Origin: Enterovibrio sp. JCM 19048
GTDB taxonomy: Bacteria > Pseudomonadota > Gammaproteobacteria > Enterobacterales > Vibrionaceae
Direction: 5' to 3'
DNA: 64,000 nt
Assembly (NCBI GenBank): GCA_001310415.1
Contig: BAXE01000002.1
Span: 248,001 to 312,000, forward strand
Position 1 is the stretch's first letter, and every line of letters begins with the position of its first letter. The notes below the pieces were generated by a model. It had not been told where the DNA came from. It searched no databases and saw only the letters and a list, made by a program, of their open reading frames with translations. This document shows, piece by piece, positions 9,490 to 20,340 of the stretch. The translations under genes and the position numbers were made by a program.

Positions 9490-11115
9490 ATGTCATTAAA
9501 GAACCTCTCTATCCGGTATCAAATTCTGATCCCCGTTTTTATTCTGGTGTTGAGCACATTCGCTGTTCTTCTTTTCGCCAAGAGTGAAGTGGAGTCAACC
9601 GTTGTTTCAGTCAGCAACACGGCGCGCCAGGCGGCGGGCGATAAAGATCTTGTGTCCAGACTGGCAGACATCTCCTGGGCGATGCGTGTCGAAGCTATTT
9701 ATGGCATTTACGATGAAAAGCGCACTGCCGGTATGAGTGAGAGCGTTGAGAAGCTGGGAAGCGAAGCCATTGAAATTGCGCGCCAGATGGCGACAACACA
9801 GGTGCTACGTGATGTTGCACGTAACGTTGAAAACAGTGTCAGCGATTATGTCCGCTACACCGAGACGCAAGCAGAGCCGACCATTCAGGCGTACTTCAAA
9901 AAAGAAATTGATGTAAACCGCTACAACAGCATGGTGGCGGAATACCGTGACCTTGGCGCTGAAATGATGGACGAAATTTCAGCGCTGTCTTCTTACATCA
10001 ACCCACTGGTTGAGCAGGACTTGGCAAAGTCCGATGAGAATGCCGACGAGATGATGTTGATGACTGGCGCAGTAATGACGTCAGCGCTGTTGATTGCGGC
10101 ATTGTTTGGCTGGTGGCTGTCTGGCGTTATCGTGAGGCCTCTGGAAACATTGCAGGATGTGATGCGTCGTCTGGCAACCGGTGATCTGAATGTGAGAGCA
10201 GAAGACGAAGGTACCAACGAGCTGGCACGTCTTGGCCGCGATACCAACCTGACTATTGAGCAACTGCGCCGTACCGTGAATTCGCTGGTGAGCATCAGTG
10301 ATGAAGTGGCAGCCGCGTCGACAGAACTGGCGGCAGTAATGACCCAGTCTTCTGTGAATGCGCAGCAAGAGCAGGTGGAAATCGAGCAGGTTGCTTCGGC
10401 GGTCAACGAGCTTTCAAGCACAGCAAACAACGTTTCTGACAACGCGGTGAATGCTGACCATGCAGCACGCCAAACCGACGATCTGGCTGCACAAGGCCTG
10501 TCCATCTTCGAACAAAGCTCTCAAGCTGCGTTCCAGATGGCTGAGTCAATCGAGAACACGGCGAATGTTGTGACCACCCTGCGTGACCAGTCACAGCGTA
10601 TCAGCCACGTGGTGGAAGTGATTCGCGGTATCTCCGAGCAAACAAACCTGCTGGCACTGAATGCCGCGATTGAGGCTGCACGTGCAGGCCATTCTGGCCG
10701 CGGTTTTGCTGTGGTAGCGGATGAAGTGCGTATGCTGGCGGCGCGAACTGAAGAGTCGACCAAAGAGATCCAGCAAATCATCGAAGAGCTGCAGGTTCAG
10801 GCTTCTCAGGCTGGTGACAGCATGGGTACCTGTATGGATGTTCTTGCTCGCACCCAGGAGCTGAGTGGGCAGGCGAATGACGCCCTGAACGGTATCACTG
10901 AGTCTGTCGCGCAAATCACCAATATGAACACTCTGGTGGCGACAGCGGCTGAGCAACAGTCTGCCGTAACACAGGACATCAACCGTAACATCAACAACAT
11001 GTCTGACATAATTACTCAGAACGTTACCGGTATCAGCCAAAGTGCACAGGCAAGTCAGGAACTGTCACAACTGGCGGAATCACAAAAGCACGAACTGTCA
11101 TTCTTCCGTGTTTAA
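9490..11115 (+). CDS. Methyl-accepting chemotaxis protein
   Basis: An intact 541-residue transmembrane chemoreceptor. Membrane helix 1 is at about 9-29 and helix 2 at about 192-214. Between them lies a helical periplasmic ligand domain of about 160 residues, compatible with a four-helix bundle. HAMP covers 215-268, followed by the cytoplasmic coiled coil. The highly conserved hairpin tip is visible ([20 protein letters not shown] then [15 protein letters not shown]), binding CheA/CheW. There is no C-terminal NWETF-like CheR tether. The ligand cannot be read. It stands as a single gene with its own terminator; no che genes are nearby. Confidence 0.93.
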   Translation: MSLKNLSIRYQILIPVFILVLSTFAVLLFAKSEVESTVVSVSNTARQAAGDKDLVSRLADISWAMRVEAIYGIYDEKRTAGMSESVEKLGSEAIEIARQMATTQVLRDVARNVENSVSDYVRYTETQAEPTIQAYFKKEIDVNRYNSMVAEYRDLGAEMMDEISALSSYINPLVEQDLAKSDENADEMMLMTGAVMTSALLIAALFGWWLSGVIVRPLETLQDVMRRLATGDLNVRAEDEGTNELARLGRDTNLTIEQLRRTVNSLVSISDEVAAASTELAAVMTQSSVNAQQEQVEIEQVASAVNELSSTANNVSDNAVNADHAARQTDDLAAQGLSIFEQSSQAAFQMAESIENTANVVTTLRDQSQRISHVVEVIRGISEQTNLLALNAAIEAARAGHSGRGFAVVADEVRMLAARTEESTKEIQQIIEELQVQASQAGDSMGTCMDVLARTQELSGQANDALNGITESVAQITNMNTLVATAAEQQSAVTQDINRNINNMSDIITQNVTGISQSAQASQELSQLAESQKHELSFFRV

Positions 11116-11154
11116 GCCATTCTGATTTTTCCTTTGAGGGGAATACGCCGAATA

Positions 11155-11178
11155 AAAACCGCAGTAATGCGGTTTTTT
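11155..11178 (+). terminator. Terminator after chemoreceptor
   Basis: AAAACCGCA / TGCGG stem with a four-base loop followed by six T, 40 bases after the stop. Confidence 0.85.
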
Positions 11179-11428
11179 GTGCCTCATTTTTGCCCCGATG
11201 ACATTTGAGTTTCATGACGCCAATCAATTGCAGGTTATTAATTAATCTAATAATTTTCGTGATTGTATTTTTTGTGTAATTTCAATGTTATCAGGCGCAT
11301 CTAAATGTGTGACCTGTCGCAAACAAGTCAATTTATCTCATATTGGGGACGTATCTCGAAATGTAGAAGCACTGTTAATCTCTTAGCGCTCTCAATGTGA
11401 AGAGAACGTAGAAAAGGAGTGTTCAACG

Positions 11429-12734
11429 ATGAATGCGGAAACAAAAAAGATGTCCCTGACCTCCCGTGTCCTGCTTGGCATGGTGATGGGTATTGTGACC
11501 GGATTTGCAATTCGTTTTATGTTTGGCGAAGAGGGTTTCGTCAACGAATACATCGTCAATGGCCTGTTTGATGTCGGTGGCAGATTTTCGTTGCCAGCTT
11601 GAAGATGCTGGTTGTGCCTTTGGTTTTTGTCTCTCTGGTTTGTGGTACCAGTGCACTGAAAGACATTGCAACCCTTGGCCGTTTGGGTGGCAAAACCCTG
11701 ATGTTCTATCTGGGCACCACGGCGTTGGCAATTACCCTGGCAATGAGCCTGGCACTGCTGTTTGGCCCGGGTAAAGGTGCCGACCTTTCAGCCGCTTCCA
11801 GCTTTGCAGCCAAAGAAGCGCCATCACTGGGTGATGTGATCGTGGGGATGTTCCCAACCAACCCAATCAGTTCTATGGCGCAAGGTAACACCCTTCAAAT
11901 CATCATCTTTGCCCTGCTGTTTGGTATTGCTATCAGTGCTTCCGGTAAGCCGGGTGAACGCATTGCGGCGTTTTTCCGTGACCTCAACGAAGTGATCCTG
12001 AAGCTGGTTGCCCTGTTGATGAACCTGGCGCCGTTCGGTGTGTTCTGTTTGATGGCAAAACTGTTCACTTCACTGGGTCTGTCAGCGATTGTCAGCCTGG
12101 CGGAGTACTTCTTCGTGTTGGCGGGCGGCCTTATCCTGCACGCGCTGGTGACTTACACCACCATGCTGAAAGTGTTCAGCGGCCTGAGCCCGGTCACTTT
12201 CCTGAAGAAAATGGAAGATGCCATCATGTTTGCGTTCTCGACCGCATCGTCAAACGCGACTATTCCTGTGTCGATGGAAACCACCACCCGCCGCATGGGC
12301 GCGGATAACAAGATTGCGTCATTCACTATTCCGCTGGGTGCGACCATTAACATGGACGGCACGGCGATGATGCAAGGTGTTGCTACCGTGTTTATCGCAC
12401 AGGCGTTTAACGTTGACCTGACCTTGATGGATTACATGACCGTGATCCTGACGGCGACACTGGCCTCTATCGGTACGCAGGTGTGCCGGGTGTAGGTTTG
12501 GTGATGCTGGCAATGGTACTGAACCAGGTAGGTCTGCCACTGGAAGGTATCGCGCTTATTATGGGTGTAGACCGTCTGCTGGATATGATCCGCACCGCGG
12601 TAAACATCACCGGCGACTGTGCGGTGACCTGTATTGTGGCGAAAAGCGAAGGTGCGTTGGACGAGAAACGCTTCAATGATATGCATGCGGCAGATGAAGA
12701 CGAGAAAATCGTGTTCAAACCGTCGATGCAATAA
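11429..12734 (+). CDS. Dicarboxylate/amino acid:cation symporter (DAACS family), frameshifted
   Basis: A sodium- or proton-coupled carrier of the glutamate/aspartate/dicarboxylate family, about 435 residues after repair. Visible core motifs: the serine-rich hairpin [14 protein letters not shown] and the NMDGT box ([16 protein letters not shown]), followed by [18 protein letters not shown] hairpin 2 sequence. These residues form the substrate and sodium sites in GltPh/GltP relatives. ATG at 11429 follows AAAAGGAG. One base is missing near 11582 (GGCAG for GGCCAG) and one near 12478 (ACGCAGG for ACGGCAGG). Substrate is probably an acidic amino acid or C4-dicarboxylate. Single-gene unit with its own terminator. 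Confidence 0.9.
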
Positions 12735-12766
12735 ACATCCGAGTATTGAACGACACGCACAAAACG

Positions 12767-12792
12767 AACGCCGGATCATTCCGGCGTTTTTT
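12767..12792 (+). terminator. Terminator after DAACS symporter
   Basis: AACGCCGG and CCGGCGTT arms with a six-base loop and six T. Confidence 0.88.
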
Positions 12793-12840
12793 GATCTGTT
12801 ATCGTCGAGTTTCGTATTGAAAACAAAAACGAACAGGCTT

Positions 12841-14391
12841 ATGTCTCAATACCATACACTCCGCCTTATCCTCGGCGACCAGCTTAACGCCCACCATTCC
12901 TGGTACCGGGAGAAGGACGATGGCGTCCTTTACCTTATTGCCGAGCTTCGGCAGGAAACGGACTACGTTACCCATCACATCCAAAAAATCTGCGCCTTCT
13001 TTGCTGCTATGGCGCAATTTGCCCGGGCACTCACCAAGGCTGGCCATCAGGTTGAATACCTGACGCTGGACGACACCGCTGCGTTTTCATCGCTGAACGA
13101 ACTGCTTGATAGCCTGATGACCACATATGGCATTACCCGCTTTGAGTATCAAATGCCGGATGAATACCGGTTACGGGAGCAACTTTCAGCGTTTTGCCGC
13201 TCCCTTGCGATTGCCAGTGAAGAGGTGAGCAGTGAGCACTTTTTGGTGCCAGTGGAAACCTTACCGACCCATTTCACAGCCGGTAAGCATCACCTTATGG
13301 AGTCGTTTTACCGCAAAATGCGGATACAGTTTGATGTGCTGATGGAGGGAGGAAAGCCGGAAGGGGGCAAGTGGAATTACGACAAGGAAAACCGCGCCAA
13401 ACTGACGGCAAAGGATTTGTCTGATATCCCAGAGCCTCTGTGTTTCGGCAATGATGTTACCGATATCCTCGCGCGTTTGGCGCGCCATGGGGTGCGAAGT
13501 ATAGGCAGGTGAGTGAGCAATTACTCTGGCCGGTGACACGGAGACAGTCATTGGAGTTGCTGGGCTATTTTTGCACGGCGTTATTGCCCCGCTTTGGCCG
13601 TTTCCAGGATGCGATGACGACCCAAAGCCCGCATCGCTGGAGCCTTTACCATTCGCGGCTTTCATTTGCTATCAACAGCAAAATGCTGCATCCGATGCAG
13701 GTGATTAACGCCGCTGTTGATGCCTACCGCACACCGGATTCGAGCATTTCTTTGGCGCAGGTCGAAGGGTTTGTCCGTCAGATCCTCGGTTGGAGGGAGT
13801 TTGTCCGCGGTCTTTATTGGGCGAACATGCCAGCGTACGAAAACCTTAATGCACTGAAAGCAAACCGCCACCTGCCTGACTACTTCTGGGACGGCAACAC
13901 CCGAATGCAATGTATGAAGCAGGCTATCGGACAATCGTTGGAGTTTGCCTATGCGCACCATATCCAGCGTTTGATGGTGACCGGTAACTTCGCACTGCTG
14001 ACGGGGCTTTCACCGGATGAGGTGGACGCTTGGTATCTCGGTATCTATGTCGATGCGTTGCAATGGGTGGAGTTGCCAAATACCCGTGGTATGGCGTTGT
14101 TCGCTGACGGAGGGTTGCTGCTACCAAGCCTTACGCCGCAAGTGGGAACTACATCCAGAAAATGAGCGATTACTGCACTGACTGCCATTACAAGGTCAAA
14201 GAGAAAGTCGGGGAGCGCGCCTGTCCATTTAACAGCCTTTACTGGCACTTTATGGAAAAACACCGCGCACGAGTGGCAATCAACCCCAGGCTGGTGTGGT
14301 GTATCGAAATTGGGACAATAAAAGTGAATCAGACCGTAATGCGGTTTTAGATCAGGCCCGCCATTATCTGGATAAATTGAATGAGTTGTAA
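12841..14391 (+). CDS. Iron-sulfur photolyase/cryptochrome (FeS-BCP, PhrB-like), frameshifted
   Basis: A bacterial cryptochrome/photolyase with an iron-sulfur cluster, about 517 residues after repair, the family's length. It opens with RLILGDQLN, typical of this branch. FAD-domain landmarks include RWSLYHSRLSFAINSKMLHP and the TGNFALLTGLSPDEVDAWYL segment. Four cysteines fit the 4Fe-4S set of PhrB: one in TRMQCMKQ, two in SDYCTDC, and one in ERACPFNSLYWHF. Known relatives repair (6-4) photoproducts and carry FAD and a lumazine antenna; a photoreceptor role is also possible. ATG at 12841 is taken because it aligns with the family start. Three bases are lost, near 13500, 14115 and 14290; the true C terminus is QARHYLDKLNEL. 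Confidence 0.88.
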
Positions 14392-14621
14392 TCCATCCTG
14401 CTGGATTTATTACCACCATTGTTGAATTGCTGTTTTCAGTGATTTTGCTGGTGAATTTCTTTTGTTTTATCCATCTTTCTGATGATTCATATCGGAAAAT
14501 CTCATCTTTTCAATCGTTTATTTTTGTTTTACCTTGCCGCCGTTAAACGGGATAGTTTTCCGTTGATAAAGTGCTTTTTGGCACTTTTGTGTTCTTTCTA
14601 AAGGAAAATGGAGTTGTCGTT

Positions 14622-16252
14622 GTGAGTGATAAAAGCCACGATGAATTAATGGCGCCGGATGGTGCGGTGAACCCAATTGATACCGATTATCAAGTGGGTC
14701 AGGATAACATCGCACTAAACATCGGTCCTTTCGGCCTGGATATTCACAACCGCGTGTTTGTGGTGTCTGGCGGTATGATCGCCCTCTTTGTGTTGATCAC
14801 CCTCTTATTCAGAAATTCAGTTGGACCTGTGTTCAGCGACCTTCGCAATACCCTGACATCTCAGATGGACTGGTTCTTCATCGGTGCGGGTAACTTTTTT
14901 GTCCTCGTCTGCCTTGTGTTGATTTTCAGCCCGCTGGGTCGCGTCCGTCTGGGCGGTACCGAAGCGGAGCCGGACTATACCTATGTCGGCTGGTTCTCAA
15001 TGCTGTTTGCGGCAGGTATGGGTATCGGTCTGATGTTCTACGGCGTTTCAGAGCCACTGTCCCACTACGCATCGTCATTTGCCGGCGTGGTGGAAGCCAA
15101 CGGTGTGCGCACTGACTGGGCACCACTGGGTGGTGCGCTGGGTAACCCTGAAGCGGCAAAAGATCTGGGTATGGCGGCGACCATTTACCACTGGGGTCTG
15201 CATCCTTGGGCGGTTTATGCGTTGATCGCGCTGTCACTGGCCCTGTTCTCGTTCAACAAAGGTTTGCCGCTGACTATCCGCTCTGTGTTCTACCCGCTGT
15301 TTGGTGAGCGCATTTGGGGCTGGCCGGGCACATCATCGATATTACAGCTGTTGTTGCGACCCTGTTTGGTCTGGCAACCTCGCTGGGCTTCGGTGCTTCC
15401 CAGGCGGCAGCAGGTCTGAACTTCCTGTTCGATATTCCTGGCGGCATCACCACGCAGGTGGTTTTAATCATCGGTATTACCGGTCTGGCTCTGGCTTCGG
15501 TAGTGGCTGGTCTGGATGCGGGCGTGAAGCGTTTGTCTGAGTTCAACATGGCAATGGCAACCCTGCTGATGGTGTTCGTGATTGCAGTGGGGCCAACCCT
15601 GTCTATCTTCATCAACGTCGTGACCAACATGGTGGCTTACGTTGAAAACCTGCCAGCGCTGTCAATGCCATTTGGCCGCGAAGATGCCAACTACTCTCAA
15701 GGTTGGACGGCGTTCTACTGGGCATGGTGGATGTCCTGGTCGCCATTCGTGGGTATGTTTATCGCGCGTGTTTCCCGTGGCCGTACGGTACGGGAATTCA
15801 TCATCTGTGTACTGCTGATCCCAACGTCTGTCTGTGTACTGTGGATGACGGCTTTCGGCACCACAGCCATTGAACAGCTTCAGTCTGGTTACCGTGCAGT
15901 TGTAGAGGCAGATCTGCCGCTTCAGCTGTTTAGCATGCTGGAAATGCTGCCGTTCTCAAGCATTACCTCGTTGCTGGGTATTATTCTGGTCGTGGTGTTC
16001 TTCGTGACCTCCTCTGACTCAGGTTCGCTGGTTATCGATACCATTTCAGCCGGCGGTAAAGTGGATGCGCCAATTCCACAGCGTGTCTTCTGGTGTTGTT
16101 TCGTCGGTCTGGTGGCGATTTCCCTGTTGCTGGGTGGCGGCCTTGGCTCGCTGCAGGCAATGGTGGTTTCAACCGGTCTGCCGTTCTGTATCGTACTGCT
16201 GCTGTGTGCATTCTCCCTGGTCAAAGGGTTGATGTCAGAGCCCCGCAAGTAA
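14622..16252 (+). CDS. BCCT-family osmolyte transporter 1, frameshifted
   Basis: A betaine/choline/carnitine transporter, about 543 residues, 12 predicted helices. Signature regions: AAGMGIGLMFYGVSEPLSHY in TM3 (substrate pathway) and FYWAWWMSWSPFVGMFIARV in TM8 (aromatic box). The first helix is preceded by a cytoplasmic tail whose wording (SDKSHDELMAPDG) matches its tandem paralogue. Start is GTG at 14622, equivalent to the GTG start of the paralogue. One base is missing near 15330, where the frame leaves WGWPG and resumes at GHIIDITAVVATLFG. The GMGIGLMFYG variant is common in choline- or betaine-type carriers; substrate is not decidable. The 230 bases upstream hold no recognisable operator. 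Confidence 0.92.
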
Positions 16253-16262
16253 GCGGCTTATC

Positions 16263-16291
16263 ATCCGGGCGCCAGTCGCCCGGATTTTTTT
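16263..16291 (+). terminator. Terminator between the two BCCT genes
   Basis: ATCCGGGCG and CGCCCGGAT arms, five-base loop, seven T. It separates the two paralogues into independent transcripts. Confidence 0.9.
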
Positions 16292-16718
16292 AGCCAAATC
16301 AGCCTTGAAGCTTATCTGAAACACTGACTGAAACAGGATAAGGCGTGGCGCAATTACATAATCTGCTTTCATCATTTGCCGTTAACACTAAAACGTTTAC
16401 CCCATTAAACCCTTTTCGGGTCACAGTCGGGCAAACTGGAAACGTTTAGAGATCAATGGTTGATTGTGTGGATTGTTAGCCGGTTTGACACAGGTTTCAG
16501 TTTGATTTACGTGTAATTACAGCAGCTAATTCGACTAATTTCTCACTATTGAAGCATTGAACACTAAGGATATGTTAGAGTGTTAGGGTCTACAGACCTA
16601 CGCTGCAGTGTACGTTTAATATGCTTGATACCCATTCACATTTCTCATGGGGATCTCCACCCTGCATATTCAACGACATTGACTGCGTCACTCGCGAAAC
16701 GGACTAAGGAGTTTTACT
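16292..16718. other. Upstream region of the second BCCT gene
   Basis: About 427 bases without a supported gene. A TTGACA hexamer occurs at about 16486-16491, without a clear -10 partner. It probably carries osmotic control of the downstream gene, but no operator motif is recognised. It is not a copy of the leader of the first BCCT gene. Confidence 0.4.
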
Positions 16719-18353
16719 GTGAGCGATAAAAGTCATGAAGAGTTGATGAAGCCGGATGGCGACGTCAACCCAATCAATACCGACTACCAAGTCGGACAGG
16801 ATAATATTGCGCTGAAAATTGGCCCATTGGGGCTGGATATTCACAACCGGGTATTCTTGATTTCCGGTTTAGCCATTGCGTTATTCGTCTTCATCACCCT
16901 GGCGTTTCAAAAAGATGTTGCCCCGGTTTTCGGTGAAATCCGTGGCTGGCTGACATCGAATCTCGACTGGTTCTTCCTCTCTGCCGGTGACATCTTCGTG
17001 GTTGTTTGCCTGGTGCTGGTGGTAAGCCCTCTTGGCAAAGTACGCTTGGGCGGCACAGAAGCCAAACCTGATTACACCTACGGTGGCTGGTTTTCCATGC
17101 TGTTTGCCGCGGGTATGGGTATTGGCCTGATGTTCTATGGTGTGGCAGAGCCACTTTCCCATTATGCCTCGTCGTTTGGCGGTACTGCGGTGGAAAATGG
17201 CGTGCGTACCGACTGGGCACCGCTGGGTGCTGCTGCCGGTGACGTCGAAGGGGCGAAGAGCCTTGCGATGGCCGCGACCATCTATCACTGGGGTCTTCAC
17301 CCGTGGGCGATTTACGCAATACTGGCGCTGGGTCTGGCACTGTTTTCGTTCAACAAAGGTTTGCCGCTGACCATGCGCTCTGTGTTCTATCCGCTGTTCG
17401 GTGAGCGCATTTGGGGTTGGACAGGCCACATTATTGATATCCTTGCCGTGGTTGCCACCCTGTTTGGTCTGGCGACCTCGCTGGGCTTTGGTGCATCACA
17501 GGCGGCTGCCGGTCTGAACTTCCTGTTTGGTGTGCCGCTGGGCACAACCACGGAAATCATTCTGGTCACCTTTATTACGGCGCTGGCGTTGACGTCGGTC
17601 GTTGCAGGTCTGGATGCCGGGGTAAAACGCCTTTCAGAGATCAATATGGTACTGGCGATGTTGCTGCTGCTGTTTGTGATCCTGATGGGGCCGACCATCG
17701 CTATCCTTACCGGCTTTTTCGACAACCTGGTTTCTTACGTTGAATACCTGCCTGCGCTCGCTAATCCGTTTGGCCGCGAAGATGCTAACTTCTCGCAAGG
17801 CTGGACAGCATTCTACTGGGCATGGTGGATCTCCTGGTCGCCATTCGTCGGTATGTTTATCGCCCGCGTATCCCGCGGCCGTACTGTGCGCGAATTTATC
17901 GTCTGTGTACTGCTAATCCCGTCGCTGGCTTGTGTGCTGTGGATGACCGCTTTTGGCGGCACTGCAATCGACCAGTTGGTCAATGATGGCTACACAGCGG
18001 TAACAGAAGCGGATTTGCCGGTTCAGTTGTTTACCATGCTGGAAGCGCTGCCGCTGTCGCAGATCACCTCGTTTATCGGGATTATTCTGGTGGTGGTTTT
18101 CTTCGTGACCTCGTCAGATTCCGGTTCGCTGGTTATCGATACCATTTCTGCCGGTGGTAAAGTGGATGCACCTGTTCCACAACGCATTTTCTGGTGTACG
18201 TTCGAAGGTCTGGTAGCCATCGTGCTGCTGCTGGGTGGTGGTCTTGTCGCCTTGCAGGCAATGGCTGTCTCCACCGGCTTCCCGTTCACCATCGTGTTAT
18301 TGATTGCCTGTGTGTCGGTTGTGAAAGGACTGATGTCAGAACCTCGCGGCTAA
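16719..18353 (+). CDS. BCCT-family osmolyte transporter 2
   Basis: An intact 544-residue paralogue of the preceding carrier, very similar along its whole length, so a tandem duplication. It carries AAGMGIGLMFYGVAEPLSHY in TM3 and FYWAWWISWSPFVGMFIARV in TM8. GTG at 16719 follows TAAGGAG. Differences concentrate in TM1 and in the loop after TM9 (AIDQLVNDGYTAVTEADLP against AIEQLQSGYRAVVEADLP). Function: sodium- or proton-coupled uptake of a quaternary amine such as betaine, choline or DMSP (inferred from the family). The DUF294 gene starts 95 bases downstream with no terminator between, so read-through is likely. Confidence 0.94.
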   Translation: MSDKSHEELMKPDGDVNPINTDYQVGQDNIALKIGPLGLDIHNRVFLISGLAIALFVFITLAFQKDVAPVFGEIRGWLTSNLDWFFLSAGDIFVVVCLVLVVSPLGKVRLGGTEAKPDYTYGGWFSMLFAAGMGIGLMFYGVAEPLSHYASSFGGTAVENGVRTDWAPLGAAAGDVEGAKSLAMAATIYHWGLHPWAIYAILALGLALFSFNKGLPLTMRSVFYPLFGERIWGWTGHIIDILAVVATLFGLATSLGFGASQAAAGLNFLFGVPLGTTTEIILVTFITALALTSVVAGLDAGVKRLSEINMVLAMLLLLFVILMGPTIAILTGFFDNLVSYVEYLPALANPFGREDANFSQGWTAFYWAWWISWSPFVGMFIARVSRGRTVREFIVCVLLIPSLACVLWMTAFGGTAIDQLVNDGYTAVTEADLPVQLFTMLEALPLSQITSFIGIILVVVFFVTSSDSGSLVIDTISAGGKVDAPVPQRIFWCTFEGLVAIVLLLGGGLVALQAMAVSTGFPFTIVLLIACVSVVKGLMSEPRG

Positions 18354-18448
18354 GACAAGGGCAATATGTTGTCGCAGGGCAGACATGGTGTCTGCCCTGT
18401 TTCGTCTGACTGGAGTCGAGCCATCGGGCTCATTGAGATTGAGAAGTA

Positions 18449-20332
18449 ATGGAAGCGGAACAAATCGAAATCGCAGCGTTTCTCAAACAGTACGTACCGT
18501 TTAATGAACTGCCGGAAGAGGAGGTCGACCGTGTTGCTACACAGGTCGAGATTTCCTATTTCCGTGCCGATACCCAAATTTTTGAACATGGCCAGCCCAT
18601 TCATGATTTCTGTATTGTGCGAAGCGGTGTGGTTGAGGTGTATCGTCGTAACGGCGAGTTGTTTAACCGGCTGTCTGAAGGGGGCTCTTTCGGTCAGTGG
18701 GGATTAATGATGAACCGCCGGGTGCGCTATCCGGTGAAAGCGATTGAGGACAGTCTGGTCTATTTTGTGCCGGACACTGTGTTTGATGATTTGATTGACC
18801 GCTTCGATTGTTTCTCTGATTTTATGGAGGTCGGTGATGCCAGCCGTTTGCGCCAGGCGGTAGAAAACCACCGCGACAGCAACGACCTGACCACCTCCAA
18901 GGTTACCTCTATCATTCTGCGCGATCCTGTCTGGGTAGAGGCTGAGGATTCGGTGCAACAAGCTGCGGTGAAAATGACCGAAGAAGGGGTATCTTCCCTG
19001 CTGGTGATGACCACAGAGCTTGATGAAGATGGTGTCGACCAGGCACGTCTTGCCGGTATCGTGACCGACCGCGACCTGCGCTCCCGCGTGGTGGCGGAAG
19101 GGCTGGCATACGATACGCCAATTGCAGAAATCCTGACCCCGCAACTTATCACGCTTGACCACAATGCCTATGTGTTTGAGGCCATGCTGACCATGCTGCG
19201 CAATAACCTCCATCACCTGCCGATCCTGCGAAACCAGAAGCCGGTTGGGGTGGTGGCACTGTCGGACATCGTGCGTTACGAGTCTCAGAGCAGTCTGGTG
19301 ATTGTCAGCAGTATTTACCGCCAGCAGTCGGTGGATGATCTGGAAATGTTGTCAAAAGACGTTCCCGCCTGTTTCTCCCGCATGGTGTCGGAAGATGCCA
19401 ATTCGCACATGATAGGTTCCGCCATGGCGGTGATAGGCCGCAGTTTCAAACAGCGTTTGTTGGAGTTGGGGGAAGAGGAGTTTGGTCCGCCACCTGTCCC
19501 ATACTGTTTTCTGGCATTGGGATCCATGGCACGCGATGAGCAGTTGATCGTAACGGATCAGGATAACGCCATGATCCTCGATGACAGGTTCGACCCGAAA
19601 GAACACGACCAGTACTTTGCCAATCTGGCCAAGTTTGTCAGTGATGGTCTGGCGCGCTGTGGTTACAGCTATTGTACCGGTAACATCATGGCGACCAATC
19701 CGGAGTGGCGTAAAACACGCACTGAATGGGAAGAGACCTTTGCGGACTGGATTGATCACCCCAACCCGAAATCTTTGCTCAACAGCAATATCTTCTTTGA
19801 TTTGGACGGTGTTTACGGTGCCACTAACTGGGCGGAAACGCTGAAAGCCTTTATTTCCCGCCGTGCCAAGCGAAACAACCGCTTCCTTGCCTGCATGGCC
19901 AGAAATGCCCTTAACCGCACGCCACCACTCGGGTTCTTCAAGAATTTCGTGATGGAGCAGGATGGCCGTCACCGCAACTCCATTAACCTGAAACGCCGTG
20001 GCACGGCACCGCTGGCTGACCTTATCCGCGTCCACGCGCTGGCAGTGGGCTCGCGTTCCCAGAACTCCTTTGAACGTCTCGATGACATCATCGAAGCCGG
20101 TATTTTGCCGAAAGGGCGGGGTGAGGATATCCGCGATGCGATGGAGTTTATTTCCATGGTGCGTATCCGCCACCAGGCATTTGACGTGGCGGAGAACATT
20201 GAGCCGGATAACAACATCGAACCGGAAAAACTGTCTGACTTTGAGCGACGCAACCTGAAAGATGCTTTCCAGTTGCTGAGCAACGCCCAGAAGTTCCTCA
20301 AATACCGCTACCAGCCAAACCGCAGTAACTGA
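18449..20332 (+). CDS. cNMP-binding / CBS-pair / DUF294 nucleotidyltransferase-like protein
   Basis: An intact 627-residue cytoplasmic regulator. Domain order: a cyclic-nucleotide-binding fold (about 15-130, with FEHGQPIHDFCIVRSGVVEV), two CBS motifs (about 150-280; VSSLLVMTT, LHHLPILRNQKPVGVVALSD), a DUF294 GlnD-like nucleotidyltransferase domain (about 330-470) and DUF294_C. The nucleotidyltransferase core is intact: GSMARDEQLIVTDQDNA carries the G-S and D-x-D residues. The target is unknown. Together with the next gene, this pair is usually seen next to the acetate permease actP; here it follows BCCT carriers. The exonuclease gene starts eight bases after its stop. Confidence 0.9.
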   Translation: MEAEQIEIAAFLKQYVPFNELPEEEVDRVATQVEISYFRADTQIFEHGQPIHDFCIVRSGVVEVYRRNGELFNRLSEGGSFGQWGLMMNRRVRYPVKAIEDSLVYFVPDTVFDDLIDRFDCFSDFMEVGDASRLRQAVENHRDSNDLTTSKVTSIILRDPVWVEAEDSVQQAAVKMTEEGVSSLLVMTTELDEDGVDQARLAGIVTDRDLRSRVVAEGLAYDTPIAEILTPQLITLDHNAYVFEAMLTMLRNNLHHLPILRNQKPVGVVALSDIVRYESQSSLVIVSSIYRQQSVDDLEMLSKDVPACFSRMVSEDANSHMIGSAMAVIGRSFKQRLLELGEEEFGPPPVPYCFLALGSMARDEQLIVTDQDNAMILDDRFDPKEHDQYFANLAKFVSDGLARCGYSYCTGNIMATNPEWRKTRTEWEETFADWIDHPNPKSLLNSNIFFDLDGVYGATNWAETLKAFISRRAKRNNRFLACMARNALNRTPPLGFFKNFVMEQDGRHRNSINLKRRGTAPLADLIRVHALAVGSRSQNSFERLDDIIEAGILPKGRGEDIRDAMEFISMVRIRHQAFDVAENIEPDNNIEPEKLSDFERRNLKDAFQLLSNAQKFLKYRYQPNRSN

Positions 20333-20340
20333 GGAAAGCC

